In this document: one piece after another, positions 5,793 to 6,312 of the stretch
How the letters are laid out: every line of letters begins with the position of its first letter
Position numbering within the stretch: the stretch's first letter is position 1
DNA from: CAZLAP01 sp964557715
GTDB lineage: Bacteria; Patescibacteriota; Minisyncoccia; Minisyncoccales; RBG-13-42-11
Assembly: GCA_964557715.1 (NCBI GenBank)
Contig: CAZLAP010000004.1
Coordinates: forward strand, 1 to 6,312
Direction of reading: 5' to 3'
Length of the DNA stretch: 6,312 bases
The notes under the pieces: model-generated
What the model was told of the DNA's origin: nothing
The model's input: the letters and a program-made list of their open reading frames with translations, nothing else
Databases searched by the model: none
Translations under genes and position numbers: made by a program

Positions 5793-5864
5793 AGCCCGGA
5801 GGGAGAATTGAACTCCCGGCCTCTTTCTTACCAAGAAAGCGTTCTACCACTGAACTATCCGGGC
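5793..5864 (-). tRNA. tRNA-Thr (anticodon GGT)
   Basis: A 72-base class I cloverleaf was folded by hand. The acceptor stem is GCCCGGA/TCCGGGC, the D-stem GTTC/GAAC, the anticodon stem CTTTC/GAAAG with loop TTGGTAA, and the T-arm GGGAG-TTCAATT-CTCCC. The first two acceptor pairs, G1-C72 and C2-G71, and the anticodon GGT match the identity elements known for bacterial tRNA-Thr. The discriminator base is U73 rather than the A73 I would expect. CCA is not encoded. It lies 48 bases downstream of tRNA-Tyr and 12 bases before rpmG. Confidence 0.95.
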
Positions 5865-5912
5865 AAGATATTTTTTCTCCGAACTTGCCGATAAAAATTT
5901 TAAGACCTTTTA

Positions 5913-5995
5913 TGGGTAGGGAGGGATTCGAACCCCCGTAGCCCGAAGGCGCGAGTTTTACAGACTCGTGCATTTGACCGCTCTGCCACCTACCC
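5913..5995 (-). tRNA. tRNA-Tyr (anticodon GTA)
   Basis: An 83-base class II tRNA. The acceptor stem GGGTAGG/CCTACCC is perfect, the D-stem is the short GCA/TGC usual for class II, and the anticodon stem CGAGT/ACTCG carries loop CTGTAAA. The long variable arm has a GCC-TTCG-GGC hairpin and the T-arm is GGGGG-TTCGAAT-CCCTC with one G-U pair. The discriminator is A73. CCA is not encoded. It is the first gene of the tRNA/rpmG cluster and lies just behind the predicted promoter. Confidence 0.95.
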
Positions 5996-6010
5996 TTTCA
6001 AACAATCTAT

Positions 6011-6039
6011 ACTCTATCAAAAAAACTGCTTTTATTCAA
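6011..6039 (-). promoter_or_regulatory. Predicted sigma70-type promoter of the tRNA-Tyr/tRNA-Thr/rpmG operon
   Basis: The -35 element TTGAAT (6039-6034) and -10 element TAGAGT (6016-6011) are separated by exactly 17 bases, with a T-run in the spacer. Each hexamer matches 4 of 6 consensus positions. Transcription would begin near 6004, leaving a leader of about 9 bases before tRNA-Tyr. As no other promoter is evident downstream, the island genes after rpmG, and possibly tRNA-Trp, may depend on it. Confidence 0.55.
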
Positions 6040-6060
6040 TGGGCCTTTTGTGCTTCGGCA

Positions 6061-6134
6061 AAGAAGATAAATCTTCTTTTTCAAACGAATCCCGTTTACG
6101 GGATGAAGTTAGAAAAGAGAACGAAGTTCTCTTT
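6061..6134. repeat. Three consecutive perfect short hairpins
   Basis: Three inverted repeats stand side by side: 6061-6078 (8-bp stem AAGAAGAT, 2-base loop), 6089-6104 (7-bp stem ATCCCGT, 2-base loop) and 6114-6134 (9-bp stem AAAGAGAAC, loop GAA). All are free of mismatches. They lie between trmD and the tRNA promoter, alongside the larger hairpin at 6150-6180. None has a clear T-run on its minus-strand 3' side except a weak TTTTC after 6114. The spacer codes for nothing I can support. Confidence 0.65.
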
Positions 6135-6149
6135 GATCCCTTCGCTGTG

Positions 6150-6201
6150 GGCTTGTGCTTCCTCCGAGGAAGCACAAGCCTATATTTTTTACTTTTTTTT
6201 T
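6150..6201. terminator. Strong 14-bp hairpin after trmD, intrinsic-terminator-like
   Basis: The stem is 14 perfect base pairs, GGCTTGTGCTTCCT with its complement, closing a 3-base loop (6164-6166). It starts 19 bases beyond the trmD stop on the minus strand, where a terminator for trmD is expected, but no T-run follows it in that direction. On the plus strand a T-rich tract (6183-6201) follows, giving the classical terminator shape for transcripts from the opposite direction, although no plus-strand gene is visible. It may end trmD transcription by hairpin alone or stop antisense transcription. Confidence 0.5.
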
Positions 6202-6312
6202 ACTTGCCGATAGCTTTTTGTTTTTTTTCGCGCCATTTCTTAATTTCCTTATGATTGCCGGAAAGTAAAACCTTGGGAATGCGCCATTTTATTCCTTTTT
6301 CAGGAGAAAAAA
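6200..6312 (-). CDS. trmD: tRNA (guanine-N1)-methyltransferase TrmD, C-terminal fragment (gene enters from outside window)
   Basis: Thirty-six codons and a TAA stop were read by hand. The sequence WRIPKVLLSGNHKEIKKWR is the conserved end of TrmD, compared with the VPEVLLSGNHxxIxxWR pattern of the family, preceded by FSPEKGIK. TrmD is a knotted (SPOUT) methyltransferase that forms m1G37 in tRNA using AdoMet. Only the C-terminal domain end lies here; the catalytic knot is outside the window. The lysine-rich tail REKKQKAIGK is short, as is common. A tRNA-modifying enzyme next to a tRNA cluster is thematically consistent but the promoter between them suggests separate transcription. Confidence 0.88.
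   Translation of the reverse strand, partial: FSPEKGIKWRIPKVLLSGNHKEIKKWREKKQKAIGK

Noticed and set aside
5722..5973. Minus-strand 83-aa open frame
   Set aside because: It spans tRNA-Tyr and tRNA-Thr and ends within rpmG in another frame.
5968..6254. Plus-strand open frames of 71 and 81 aa upstream of the tRNA cluster
   Set aside because: They read through tRNA-Tyr, the hairpins and antisense to trmD; the apparent peptides come from inverted repeats and T-runs.

Overview
Every gene called here lies on the minus strand, so the biological reading direction runs from high to low coordinates. The genes are small, tightly packed, AT-leaning and mostly lack clear Shine-Dalgarno sequences. The combination of a short CXXC/CXXC ribosomal protein L33, a MacA/MacB-like pair and a NYN-domain protein suggests a Candidate Phyla Radiation (Patescibacteria, Parcubacteria-like) bacterium. 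This is an inference, because no 16S rRNA is present. A tRNA-Trp with anticodon CCA and the use of UGA as an ordinary stop argue against a recoded UGA.

Layout in reading order. (1) 6312-6200 is the C-terminus of trmD, followed by a cluster of four perfect hairpins and a plausible sigma70-type promoter (6039-6011). (2) A translation-related cluster follows: tRNA-Tyr(GTA), tRNA-Thr(GGT) and rpmG (L33). (3) 5612-2690 is a cargo island: an unrecognised 170-aa protein, a trypsin-like serine peptidase overlapping it by 10 bases, a MjaI-like restriction endonuclease and an M.MjaI-like N4-cytosine methyltransferase (predicted CTAG specificity). Behind the methyltransferase are a decayed second rpmG 3' end and a REP-like palindrome. 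(4) 2689-2643 is a near-perfect copy of the last codons of rpmG, followed 6 bases later by tRNA-Trp. (5) 2539-1 holds a membrane-fusion protein, a MacB/LolD-type ABC ATPase and the start of a NYN-domain protein.

The main result is the architecture of the island. The 3' end of rpmG occurs intact at 5613-5659 and again at 2643-2689, next to tRNA-Trp. rpmG followed directly by tRNA-Trp is a common bacterial order, so the roughly 2.97 kb between the copies looks like an insertion that carried or duplicated the rpmG 3' end and left L33 intact. The shared 34-base core is identical. The only three differences lie distal to it and are all synonymous, as expected from recombination between two rpmG alleles. 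A third, diverged rpmG tail at 2719-2784 suggests the site has been used more than once. No integrase is visible.

Functionally, the island looks like a compact defence cassette that depends on the rpmG/tRNA operon for expression: its first gene starts 23 bases after the rpmG stop and I see no promoter of its own. The coupled peptidase plus unknown protein is the least explained part, and could be a second defence or regulatory module beside the restriction-modification pair.
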